From positions 1 to 59,548 of the forward strand of contig NZ_ANAY01000037.1 in the NCBI RefSeq assembly GCF_000340965.1: a stretch of 59,548 bases of DNA, given 5' to 3'. The notes beneath the pieces are model-generated. The model searched no databases, had not been told where the DNA came from, and was given only the letters and a program-made list of their open reading frames with translations. The DNA is from Nocardiopsis kunsanensis DSM 44524 (lineage in GTDB: Bacteria; Actinomycetota; Actinomycetes; Streptosporangiales; Streptosporangiaceae). Below are positions 52,473 through 59,548 of the stretch, piece after piece. Position 1 is the stretch's first letter. Each line of letters opens with the position of its first letter. The translations under genes and the position numbers were made by a program.

Positions 52473-53471
52473 GTGACCGCTTCCAGTTCCGACGCCGCCT
52501 TCCCCGCTGCGAGGCCCCGCCGTCTGCGCCGTGGCCGGGCGCTGCGCCGCCTGGTCGCCGAGACCGCGGTGCGCCCGGAGAACCTGATCCTGCCGATGTT
52601 CGTCAAGGAGGGGCTGACCGAGCCGGTCCCGATCTCCTCCATGCCGGGGCAGGTGCAGCACACGAAGGAGAGCCTGCGCAAGGCTGCCGCGGAGGCCGCC
52701 GAGGCAGGGGTCGGTGGCCTCATGCTGTTCGGTATCCCCGAGCACAAGGACACCACCGGCACGCAGGCCGACGACCCGAACGGTGTCGTGCAGGATGCCC
52801 TGCGCGACCTTTCCGCCGAGGTCGGCGACGACATCGTGCTCATGGCCGACCTGTGCCTGTGCGAGTACACCGACCACGGGCACTGCGGTCCTCTGCAGGT
52901 GGACGGGCACGTCGACAACGACCTCACTCTGGAGCGGTACGCCTCCATCGCCGCCGCACAGGCCGATGCGGGTGCGGCCGTGGTCGCCCCCAGCGGCATG
53001 ATGGACGGTCAGGTCGCGGCGATCCGGGCCGGCCTCGACCGGGCCGGTCACACCCAGGTCCCCGTCCTGGCCTACGCGGCCAAGTACTCCTCGGTCTTCT
53101 ACGGCCCGTTCCGCGAGGCCGCCGAGGGCGCCCCGCAGTCCGGTGACCGTTCCGGCTACCAGCAGGACCCCGCGAACGCGCGTGAGGCTCTGCGGGAGGT
53201 CGCCCTCGACGTGGCCGAGGGCGCTGACATGGTCATGGTCAAACCCGGACTGGCCTATCTGGACGTGGTGGCCAAGGTCGCCGATACCTCGCCGGTACCC
53301 GTGTCGGCCTACCAGGTCAGTGGTGAGTACGCCATGATCGAGGCAGCCGCCGAGCGCGGATGGCTGGAACGCGACCAGGCCATCGTGGAGGTACTCACCT
53401 CCTACCGGCGGGCGGGGGCCGAACAGATCCTCACCTACTGGGCGACCGAAGCGGCTCGGCTGTTGCGCTGA
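52473..53471 (+). CDS. hemB: Delta-aminolevulinic acid dehydratase (porphobilinogen synthase)
   Basis: 332 residues from a GTG at 52473 (VTASSSDAAFPAARPRR). Condenses two ALA to porphobilinogen. Zinc-type active site DLCLCEYTDHGHCG; Schiff-base lysines in VLAYAAKYSSVFYGPF and MVMVKPGLAYLD. Last gene of the rex-hem run, 49 bases after hemD. Confidence 0.96.
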   Translation: MTASSSDAAFPAARPRRLRRGRALRRLVAETAVRPENLILPMFVKEGLTEPVPISSMPGQVQHTKESLRKAAAEAAEAGVGGLMLFGIPEHKDTTGTQADDPNGVVQDALRDLSAEVGDDIVLMADLCLCEYTDHGHCGPLQVDGHVDNDLTLERYASIAAAQADAGAAVVAPSGMMDGQVAAIRAGLDRAGHTQVPVLAYAAKYSSVFYGPFREAAEGAPQSGDRSGYQQDPANAREALREVALDVAEGADMVMVKPGLAYLDVVAKVADTSPVPVSAYQVSGEYAMIEAAAERGWLERDQAIVEVLTSYRRAGAEQILTYWATEAARLLR

Positions 53472-53563
53472 CACGAGAGGCCTGCACGCTCCGGTCGCGG
53501 CCGCCGGGGCCGTGCACCCCTCCGAAGGCCGCGAACGGATTCGAGGCGACCGCGGGAGGCCCC

Positions 53564-54214
53564 ATGGCGGATGTGTTGTACCGACGGAAACGCAGGCACG
53601 CGACGGACAGCATGCTGACGTCCGCCCTGGGGTACGCCGAACTGGGCTGGCCCGTGGTCCGCGGGACCTCCCCCGGCCGGGACCGGGCGTGTACCTGCGA
53701 CCGGATGGGCTGCCCGGACCCGGCCTCCCACCCGGTCAGTGCTGCTTGGGGCGTGGAAGCCAGCACCGACGCCGACACCCTGCGCCGGTGGTGGACCGCT
53801 GATCCGCACGCCAACGTGGTCCTGCCCACCGGCCGCGTCTTCGACGTACTCGACGTGCCCCACGAGGCCGGTGTCATGGCGCTGGCCCGCATGGGGCGCT
53901 CGGGTGTGCCCGCCGGGCCCGTGGCCGCGCTCCAGGGCCGTTACCTGTTCTTCGTCGCCACACGATCGCCCGTGGACGAGGAGGAGTGGTGGTCCTGCCA
54001 TCTCGACTGCGTGCCCGAATCGGTCGAGGAGATGCCGGGACTGCGGTGGCACTGCCGGGACAGTTTCGTGCTCGGCGCGCCCTCGGCCCTGGCCTCCGGC
54101 GGACGGGTGACCTGGATCCGCACCCCGCGTGAGAGCGGCGGATCGGTGGTCCTTCCCGATCCGATCGCGGTTCTGGACATCCTCGACGACACCAACGAGG
54201 AGTTCTCGCGCTGA
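53564..54214 (+). CDS. Bifunctional DNA primase/polymerase (Prim-Pol) domain protein
   Basis: 216 residues, ATG at 53564 with GGGAGG upstream. The Prim-Pol N-terminal pattern, ALGYAELGWPVVRGTSPG then a Cys pair (CTCDRMGCPDPASHPVS), is followed by DTLRRWWTADPHANVVLPTG and VFDVLDVPHEAGVMALARMG. Usually the family motif contains D-x-D in 'DVLDVD'; here it reads DVLDVP, so one acidic ligand appears replaced. Stand-alone, without helicase domain or phage neighbours. Such single-domain actinobacterial copies are of unknown role. Confidence 0.75.
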   Translation: MADVLYRRKRRHATDSMLTSALGYAELGWPVVRGTSPGRDRACTCDRMGCPDPASHPVSAAWGVEASTDADTLRRWWTADPHANVVLPTGRVFDVLDVPHEAGVMALARMGRSGVPAGPVAALQGRYLFFVATRSPVDEEEWWSCHLDCVPESVEEMPGLRWHCRDSFVLGAPSALASGGRVTWIRTPRESGGSVVLPDPIAVLDILDDTNEEFSR

Positions 54215-54259
54215 CGTGTGGGCCCTGAGCCGGTACCGCGGAGGCCGGCTCGCCCCCGT

Positions 54260-54445
54260 TCGCACACCCACGGCGCGAGTTGCGTGCGGTCGCGCAGGCC
54301 GAGCTTGCGCAGAGCACCTGTCACGTGGTTCTTCGCCGTGCCCTCGGTGATGAACAGGGCACGGGCGATCTCCCGGTTCGTGGCACCGTCGCTGACCATG
54401 CGGGCGACCTCCTGCTCCTGCGGTGCTTCGGTCCGGCCCTTCCTC
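54260..54445 (-). pseudogene. LuxR-type helix-turn-helix fragment of a response regulator
   Basis: Minus-strand frame reads EAPQEQEVARMVSDGATNRE, IARALFITEGTAKNHVTGAL and RKLGLRDRTQLAPWV: a whole GerE/LuxR DNA-binding domain. Upstream the frame turns into Arg-rich noise with no receiver domain, and downstream it runs on antisense to the Prim-Pol gene. The receiver half and start are lost, so this is a remnant. Confidence 0.7.
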
Positions 54446-54572
54446 CGGTACGGGAACCGGTCGTGGGGCGCCCAGCGGTGAGGACGCCGGTGACGGGCGT
54501 CCCCCGGAGAGCGGGGTGCGCCCGTCACCGGCGTGTTCCGGATACGTCGGGCCGAACTTCCCCCTCGTTCCG

Positions 54573-55055
54573 TCAGAGCTTCTTCGCGTTCACCACGATG
54601 CCGTCGTGGTCGCTGTAGAGCCACTCGCCCGGAACGAAGGCGACGTCGCCGAACACCACCGGTTCGTCCAGGCGCCCTGCGGCGTCCTTCGCGGACTTGC
54701 GGGGGTTGGATCCCAGGGCCTTGACGCCCAGCTCGAGCCCGGCCAGGGCGACGGTGTCGCGTACGGCGCCGTTGATCACCACACCCGCCCAGCCGTTGGT
54801 GACGGCCGACTCGGCGATCATGTCGCCCATCAGGGCCGTGCGCATCGATGCGTTGCCGTCCACGACCAGGACCGCACCCTCACCGGGACTGTTGAGGAGC
54901 TGCTTGACGAGCCCGTTGTCCTCGTGGCAACGCACCGTGCGGACGGGACCGGAGAAGACCTTGTGTCCGCCGTACTGGTGGAACTGGGTGGCGCAGCTGC
55001 GCAGGGTGTCCCCGTGGTCGTCGATCAGGTCTGCCGTGGTGAAGTTCCCGGTCAT
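54573..55055 (-). CDS. rraA: RraA-family protein (ribonuclease E activity regulator)
   Basis: 160 residues from the ATG at 55055 ([16 protein letters not shown]). RraA fold: [40 protein letters not shown] and a C-terminal [19 protein letters not shown]. In E. coli RraA inhibits RNase E; relatives may be 4-hydroxy-4-methyl-2-oxoglutarate aldolases, which share G-x-x-x-R-D. Both are possible here. Confidence 0.9.
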   Translation of the reverse strand: MTGNFTTADLIDDHGDTLRSCATQFHQYGGHKVFSGPVRTVRCHEDNGLVKQLLNSPGEGAVLVVDGNASMRTALMGDMIAESAVTNGWAGVVINGAVRDTVALAGLELGVKALGSNPRKSAKDAAGRLDEPVVFGDVAFVPGEWLYSDHDGIVVNAKKL

Positions 55056-55319
55056 GGGGTGCTCCGGATCTGTGGGGAGGGGTTCGGACACCCACCAAGT
55101 TACTCATTGGTACCGGCCCGGGGCGGCTGTGGCCCCTGTCTCTTCCGCTGTGACCGAACGCAGGTGGTTCCGGGAACAGCTAGTTTGGTCATACAGCGAG
55201 GCCCTCCCGTCACCGGCCCGTGGGTGTCCCGTCACCTTCCGGCGGTGCATTCGCCCGGCCCCTCCCCCGATGGGCACGGCCCCCGCACGACCTTCCCCGC
55301 ACGACCCCGATGGAGCAAG

Positions 55320-55985
55320 ATGATCTCCGAGATCTTCGCCGTCAGCGCTGCCTGGTCCCGGTCGCTGATCGAGTTCGGTGACGGCCTCGCCCCCTGGACG
55401 AAGGCCGTCGTGGAACTCGGAACGGACCTGCTGCTCATCGCGTTCGCGGTGCTCTTCCTGGCCGCCTGGTGGCGCGCGCGCTCCCTCGGCTCACGCACCG
55501 TGGGCCTGGCGCTCTTCGCCCCGGTCGCCACCGTCATCGCCTACATGGTCAGCCGCACGATCAAGTCCTTCTTCGAACAGATGCGGCCCTGTCAGGCCAT
55601 GACCGACCTGAGTGCCATCGCCACCTGCGATCCCCTCGGTGACTGGTCCTTCCCCAGCAATCACGCCGCCATCGCCGGAGCCGCCGCGGCCGCCGTCGTC
55701 ATCACCTGGCACCGCATGGCCCTGCCCGCTGCCGCCCTCGCCGTGCTGGAGGCCTTCTCCCGTGTCCTCGTGGGCGCCCACTACCCCCATGACGTCACCG
55801 TCGGACTGATCACCGGCGCCGTCGTGGCCACCCTCGTCTCCTTGGCCCTGGCCCGTCCGCTCACCGGCCTCGTCGACCGTCTTTCCGAGGTCGGCCTCCT
55901 GCGCCCGCTCCTGCGCACCGGAACCCCCGGGCGCCCCACCGCGGACGTCCCCGCACGGCAGCCGGAGACCGACACCCGCGTCTGA
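55320..55985 (+). CDS. PAP2-family membrane phosphatase
   Basis: 221 residues, ATG at 55320. Five or six membrane helices. The three PAP2 signatures are complete: K-x6-RP (KSFFEQMRP), PSNH (SFPSNHAAIAG) and SR-x5-H-x3-D (SRVLVGAHYPHD). It dephosphorylates a lipid phosphate or undecaprenyl diphosphate outside the membrane. An RraA gene lies divergent and a large hairpin structure follows. Confidence 0.9.
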   Translation: MISEIFAVSAAWSRSLIEFGDGLAPWTKAVVELGTDLLLIAFAVLFLAAWWRARSLGSRTVGLALFAPVATVIAYMVSRTIKSFFEQMRPCQAMTDLSAIATCDPLGDWSFPSNHAAIAGAAAAAVVITWHRMALPAAALAVLEAFSRVLVGAHYPHDVTVGLITGAVVATLVSLALARPLTGLVDRLSEVGLLRPLLRTGTPGRPTADVPARQPETDTRV

Positions 55986-56007
55986 CCCCTTCCTCGCACA
56001 GGAATCA

Positions 56008-56222
56008 GGTGGGCTCAGCCACAAAAAGGGCCGGACCCCAGCGCAGGGGCACGGTGCAGGCTCTCCCGGGCCACAGGAAACCCAGATGCTCCACCATGTG
56101 AAGGGCTCGGACCCTCACGTGGCTGAGCATCCGGGTTTTTGTGACCGGGGAGACCCGGCGCCGTTGTCCGTGCTCTGGGGTAGGGCCCTTCACGTGGCCG
56201 AGCCCGTCCGGTTGCGGGGGTG
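56008..56222. repeat. Long imperfect inverted repeat made of four copies of a 20-base motif
   Basis: A motif like GCTCAGCCACGTGAAGGGCC occurs four times: plus strand at 56013-56032 and 56088-56107, minus strand at about 56108-56129 and 56183-56205. The whole can fold on itself around a CTCGGAC loop at about 56106-56112. The outer arms also match (ACCCCAG against CTGGGGT; CTCTCC against GGAGA). Confidence 0.75.
56078..56137 (+). terminator. Terminator-like hairpin inside the long inverted repeat
   Basis: The inner arms (AACCCAGATGCTC...; ...GAGCATCCGGGTT) make a stem of about 25 bp with a few mismatches, directly followed by TTTTTGTG. It can stop transcription of the PAP2 gene before hemL. 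Confidence 0.65.
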
Positions 56223-56307
56223 CACCGGCCGATCGGGGGTCAAGCGTTCCCGAGGAGGTGGGGCGGGGCGAGGACAGCCCCTCAGCCACACCTGACACAC
56301 TGGTGAG

Positions 56308-57606
56308 GTGGGTACTCAACAGACTTCAGAACAGCTTTTCCAGCGGGCCAACGCCGTCGTTCCCGGCGGCGTCAACTCGCCCGTCCGTGCCTTCGGCGCC
56401 GTCGGCGGAACACCGCCGTTCTTCGTCAAGGGGGAGGGCCCCTACCTTTTCGACACCGAGGGCCGCCGCTACGTCGACCTCGTCTGCTCCTGGGGACCGC
56501 TGATCCTCGGACACGCGGCCCCCAGCGTCGTCGAGGCCCTCCACGGGGCCGTCGACGCGGGAACCTCCTACGGCGCCCCGACCCCTGGCGAGGTCGAGTT
56601 GGCCGAACTCATCGCCGAGCGCACCCCGGCCGAGAAGGTCCGCCTCGTCAACTCCGGCACCGAGGCCACCATGTCCGCGATCCGGCTCGCGCGCGGGTTC
56701 ACCGGCCGGGGCAAGGTCGTCAAGTTCGCGGGCAACTACCACGGCCACGTGGACGCTCTCCTCGCCTCGGCAGGTTCCGGTCTGGCCACGTTCGCTCTGC
56801 CCGACTCCCCGGGTGTGACCGGCGCGAGTGCGGCCGACACCCTCGTGCTCCCCTACAACGACCTCGAGGCCGTCGAGCAGGCCTTCGCCGAGCACGGCGA
56901 CGACATCGCCTGTGTCATCGCCGAGGCCTGCCCCGCGAACATGGGCGTGGTCCCGCCCAGGGCCGGCTTCAACGCCCGCCTCAAGGAGATCGCGCACCAA
57001 CACGGTGCACTGCTGGTCCTCGACGAGGTCCTCACCGGCTTCCGGGTCAGCGCTTCCGGTTGGTACGGCCTCGAGAACGTGGCCCCCGACCTCATGACCT
57101 TCGGCAAGGTCATGGGCGGTGGTCTGCCGGCCGCGGCCTTCGGCGGACGAGCCGACGTCATGGACCACCTCGCCCCGGGCGGCTCCGTCTACCAGGCCGG
57201 AACCCTGTCCGGGAACCCGCTGGCCACCGCCGCCGGCCTGGCCACGCTCCGCGGCGCGACCCCGGAGGTGTACGAGCACATCGACCGCGTCTCCGCCCAG
57301 GTGGGATCGGAGGTGTCCAAGGCCCTGAGCGCCGAGGGTGTGGCCCACCGTGTCCAGACCGGCGGCAGCCTCTTCACGGTCTTCTTCACCGGCCACGAGG
57401 TCGTCGACTTCGACACCGCGCGCACCACCGACACCGCTGCCTTCGCGGCCTTCTTCGGCGCCATGCTCGAGCAGGGTGTGTACCTGCCCGCTGCGGCATT
57501 CGAGGCGTGGTTCTTCTCCGCCGCGCACGACGAGGCCGCGATCGAGCAGGTGGTCTCCGCGCTGCCCAGCGCTGCTCGTGCCGCGGCCGAGGTCCAGGGC
57601 CGGTGA
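56308..57606 (+). CDS. hemL: Glutamate-1-semialdehyde 2,1-aminomutase
   Basis: 432 residues from the GTG at 56308; GGTGAG is immediately upstream. Converts GSA to 5-aminolevulinate, the step between hemA and hemB. PLP enzyme: [20 protein letters not shown], the PLP Lys267 in [18 protein letters not shown], and [20 protein letters not shown]. Separated from the rex-hem run by 2.8 kb. Confidence 0.96.
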   Translation: MGTQQTSEQLFQRANAVVPGGVNSPVRAFGAVGGTPPFFVKGEGPYLFDTEGRRYVDLVCSWGPLILGHAAPSVVEALHGAVDAGTSYGAPTPGEVELAELIAERTPAEKVRLVNSGTEATMSAIRLARGFTGRGKVVKFAGNYHGHVDALLASAGSGLATFALPDSPGVTGASAADTLVLPYNDLEAVEQAFAEHGDDIACVIAEACPANMGVVPPRAGFNARLKEIAHQHGALLVLDEVLTGFRVSASGWYGLENVAPDLMTFGKVMGGGLPAAAFGGRADVMDHLAPGGSVYQAGTLSGNPLATAAGLATLRGATPEVYEHIDRVSAQVGSEVSKALSAEGVAHRVQTGGSLFTVFFTGHEVVDFDTARTTDTAAFAAFFGAMLEQGVYLPAAAFEAWFFSAAHDEAAIEQVVSALPSAARAAAEVQGR

Positions 57607-57651
57607 ACCCGGAAACGAGATGATCCAGTACACGACAGGAAGACGTACCCG

Positions 57652-58287
57652 ATGACCACGACCACCGTCGTGCACCTGCTTCGGCACGGCGAGGTGTACA
57701 ACCCGAGCAAGGTCCTCTACGGCCGCATGCCCGACTTCCACCTCAGCGACCGTGGCCGCGAGATGGCTGACATCGCCGCCGACTGGTTCGAGGGCCACGA
57801 CATCGCCGTGTTGCTCTCCTCACCGCTGGACCGGACCCGGGAGACGGCCGAACCGATCCAGAAGCGCACGGACCTACCGGTGACCCTCGACGACCGGCTC
57901 ATCGAAGCGGCCAACCGGTTCGAGGGCCTGTCGCTGTCGGCCCGCTCGGTGCGTGATCCCAATGTGCTGTCGAAGGTCTACAACCCCTTCCGGCCCTCGT
58001 GGGGCGAGGCCTACTCGGAGATCGTCCAGCGGATGGTCGAGGTCATCAAGGTCGCGCGGCGCGCCGCCTGGGGGCGTGAGGCGGTGTGTGTGAGCCATCA
58101 GCTGCCGATCTGGATGGCCCGCCGCGCGGCCGAGCGGAAACGCCTCTGGCACCGCCCCGACCTGCGTGAGTGCAACCTCGCGAGTATCACCTCGTTGACC
58201 TTCGTGGAGCAGCGCCTGGCCAGCGTCAGCTACGCCGAGCCCGCAGCGTCGCTGTACGGTGACGAACCCGGAGTCCCGGGCGCCTGA
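57652..58287 (+). CDS. Histidine phosphatase (phosphoglycerate-mutase-like) protein
   Basis: 211 residues, ATG at 57652, 45 bases after hemL. LRHGEVYNPS carries the phospho-acceptor His; SSPLDRTRETAEPI and a later VCVSHQLPIW give the second His and the Arg pocket. Stands behind hemL in many actinomycetes. Substrate unknown. Confidence 0.9.
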   Translation: MTTTTVVHLLRHGEVYNPSKVLYGRMPDFHLSDRGREMADIAADWFEGHDIAVLLSSPLDRTRETAEPIQKRTDLPVTLDDRLIEAANRFEGLSLSARSVRDPNVLSKVYNPFRPSWGEAYSEIVQRMVEVIKVARRAAWGREAVCVSHQLPIWMARRAAERKRLWHRPDLRECNLASITSLTFVEQRLASVSYAEPAASLYGDEPGVPGA

Positions 58288-58526
58288 GCCGGTGTCCCCC
58301 GTGTCCGCTCGGACCGGCAGGGTGTGCGCGGACGCCGAGGGGCTCCTCGCGCCCCCGCCGGTTGACGGGTGATTGACCGGCGGGGTGGAATTTTTTGGGT
58401 AGGACGCTGTTGGTGTCCCACGGAGCGCGGACACCGTCCCATCGCTCCGGGAAAGGCCGCCGTGATCCCCGGGGTGTCACCCGAGGCGGCCCTGACCCGC
58501 TTTCGTCTCTCAAGGAACGTGTCGCC

Positions 58527-59483
58527 ATGACTCGTGTCGTACTCGTCACCGGGGTCTCCACCCCACTGGCCGCCAGGGTCGCCCGGTCCCTCTGCGGGGC
58601 CGCCGGCGTGCGCCGGGTGATCGGGGTGGACTCCTCGCCACCGTCCCCGGACCCCGGGGGGTTCGAGTTCGCGCGCGTGGACCTGCACGACGGGAGCCTG
58701 GCCCGCATCATCACCGAGACCGGTGCGGACACAGTGCTGCACCTGGGTCTGGACACCGAACGCGGCCCCAACCGGGAGAACCACGTTCTGGGCACCGTGC
58801 GGATGCTGTCGGCCCTGCAACGCACCGAGGGAGTGGACCGCCTGGTGGTGCGCGCCGGGGTCACCCTCGGCTCCGACGACGCCGCCCAGGTGGAGGAGCA
58901 CACCCGGGCCCTGGAGCGCCGCCGTCCCGAGATGTCGGTGGCCGTGCTGCGCCTGGCCAACCTCATCGGCCCCTCGGTCGAGACCCCTCTCACCCGCTAT
59001 CTGGACCAGCGTGTGGTCCCCACAGTCCTGGGGGCCGACCCGCACGTCCGGTTCCTGCACGAGGACGACGCCGCCGAGGCCCTCACCCGCATGGCGCTGT
59101 CCGAGGAGAGCGGTCTCTTCGACGTCGCCGGAGCCGACACGGTCCGGCTCTCCCACTGCCTGCGCCGCGTGGGCGGCCGACGCCTGCCGGTGCCCGCGCG
59201 CGGACTCGACGTCCTGCGCCGTGCCGCCAAGCGCGGACGGATCGACTACGCCAGCATCAGCGCCAAGCAGGCCGTGCAGGCGGCGGTCAGCGGCCGTCCG
59301 ATGGACACCCGGGATCTGGAGCAAGCACTGGACTGGGGGCCCTCCTACAGCTCCGCACAGGCCTTCGAGGACTACGCCGGTGTGCGGGCACGCCCCCGGC
59401 GCCGCGAGCGGGCTCGCGGCCACGGGCTCCGTCCGGTTCACGTGCTTGCGCTGGCCCGCGCCACCCTGGGCCGCTCGGACTGA
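58527..59483 (+). CDS. NAD-dependent epimerase/dehydratase (extended SDR)
   Basis: 318 residues from the ATG at 58527, with AAGGAACG upstream. Rossmann start VVLVTGVSTPLAARVARSLC (a G-x-x-x-P variant of T-G-x-x-G-x-x-G). It lacks a clear Y-x-x-x-K catalytic motif at the usual place, where DDAAQVEEHTRALERRRPEM is found. The C-terminal half (FLHEDDAAEALTRMALSEES; ETPLTRYLDQRVVPTVLG) follows atypical SDRs. Likely NAD binding; catalysis uncertain. Confidence 0.8.
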   Translation: MTRVVLVTGVSTPLAARVARSLCGAAGVRRVIGVDSSPPSPDPGGFEFARVDLHDGSLARIITETGADTVLHLGLDTERGPNRENHVLGTVRMLSALQRTEGVDRLVVRAGVTLGSDDAAQVEEHTRALERRRPEMSVAVLRLANLIGPSVETPLTRYLDQRVVPTVLGADPHVRFLHEDDAAEALTRMALSEESGLFDVAGADTVRLSHCLRRVGGRRLPVPARGLDVLRRAAKRGRIDYASISAKQAVQAAVSGRPMDTRDLEQALDWGPSYSSAQAFEDYAGVRARPRRRERARGHGLRPVHVLALARATLGRSD

Positions 59484-59548
59484 GGTTGTCTAGTGCTGTG
59501 GCCGGAAACGTTCACCCGGGTGTGCTCAGGCCGCGGTGGCCAGTGGGC

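Larger units (their letters stand above)
55986..56307. other. Intergenic stretch with a long near-palindrome
   Basis: 322 bases between the PAP2 gene and hemL, mostly taken by the 215-base inverted repeat at 56008-56222. 56223-56307 should hold the hemL promoter. No coding sequence. Confidence 0.6.

Noticed and set aside
1..59548. tRNA or rRNA genes
   Set aside because: No cloverleaf with a T-arm GGTTCGAATCC-type segment and no rRNA-like stretch was recognised by eye; a tRNAscan-SE run would settle this.

Overview
This is a high-GC actinobacterial chromosome segment. It carries mycothiol synthase (mshD), BldC, an actinobacterial GlnR, a DUF3073 protein and Rex-hemACDB, which together point to a filamentous, mycothiol-producing actinomycete. 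The small HATPase pairs, the EssC-like ATPase and the LPXTG proteins suggest a Nocardiopsis-like genus, but that genus is inference.

Layout. 1-2540 is an accessory patch: a truncated IS5-type transposase at the left edge, a low-GC coupled pair (439-1186), a frameshifted MORN-repeat antitoxin-like relic (1558-about 1960) and a more intact MORN-type gene (2031-2540). 2803-9333 is a compact type VII secretion-like cluster: a membrane/PH-like protein, two small helical WXG100-type proteins, a 222-residue soluble protein and a 1464-residue EssC/EccC ATPase. 9486-11854 (minus strand) holds a SpoIIAB-like ATPase with its coupled partner and a lipoprotein. 11855-13571 is 1.7 kb of non-coding DNA with two diverged inverted copies of a hairpin-rich element. 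13572-18794 is mutA-mutB-meaB (methylmalonyl-CoA mutase and its GTPase chaperone).

19157-23912 has a STAS anti-anti-sigma factor, a methyltransferase pseudogene, a rifampicin-phosphotransferase-like enzyme and xylA. A ROK repressor lies just upstream of xylA, with an operator that overlaps its own stop codon. 25292-28814 has GNAT, Nudix, DUF6504, an M48-like protein lacking the catalytic Glu, and a four-repeat DivIVA protein. 29050-33504 has an amidase_3 lipoprotein-like hydrolase, two LPXTG surface proteins and DoxX. 33644-39215 has bldC, a conserved hypothetical, DUF3073, purM, purF and a sterol-carrier-like protein.

39554-46404 is a nutrient block: a PhoU-like DUF47 protein, pstCAB behind a PHO box but with no pstS, mshD, a repeat-bearing secreted protein and glnR. 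46515-53471 has MoaD/ThiS, a glutaredoxin-like protein, rex (with a Rex operator) and hemA-hemC-hemD-hemB. hemL follows at 56308, so the route from glutamyl-tRNA to uroporphyrinogen III is nearly all here, apparently under redox control. Between them lie a Prim-Pol protein, a LuxR-HTH fragment, rraA and a PAP2 phosphatase. Just before hemL is a near-perfect long hairpin of about 215 bp built from four copies of one motif. The window ends with a histidine phosphatase and an NAD-dependent epimerase.

The best candidates for something undescribed are the two non-coding structured elements (12335-13100 and 56008-56222) and the reduced EssC-type secretion locus. No complete new defence or mobile system is visible.
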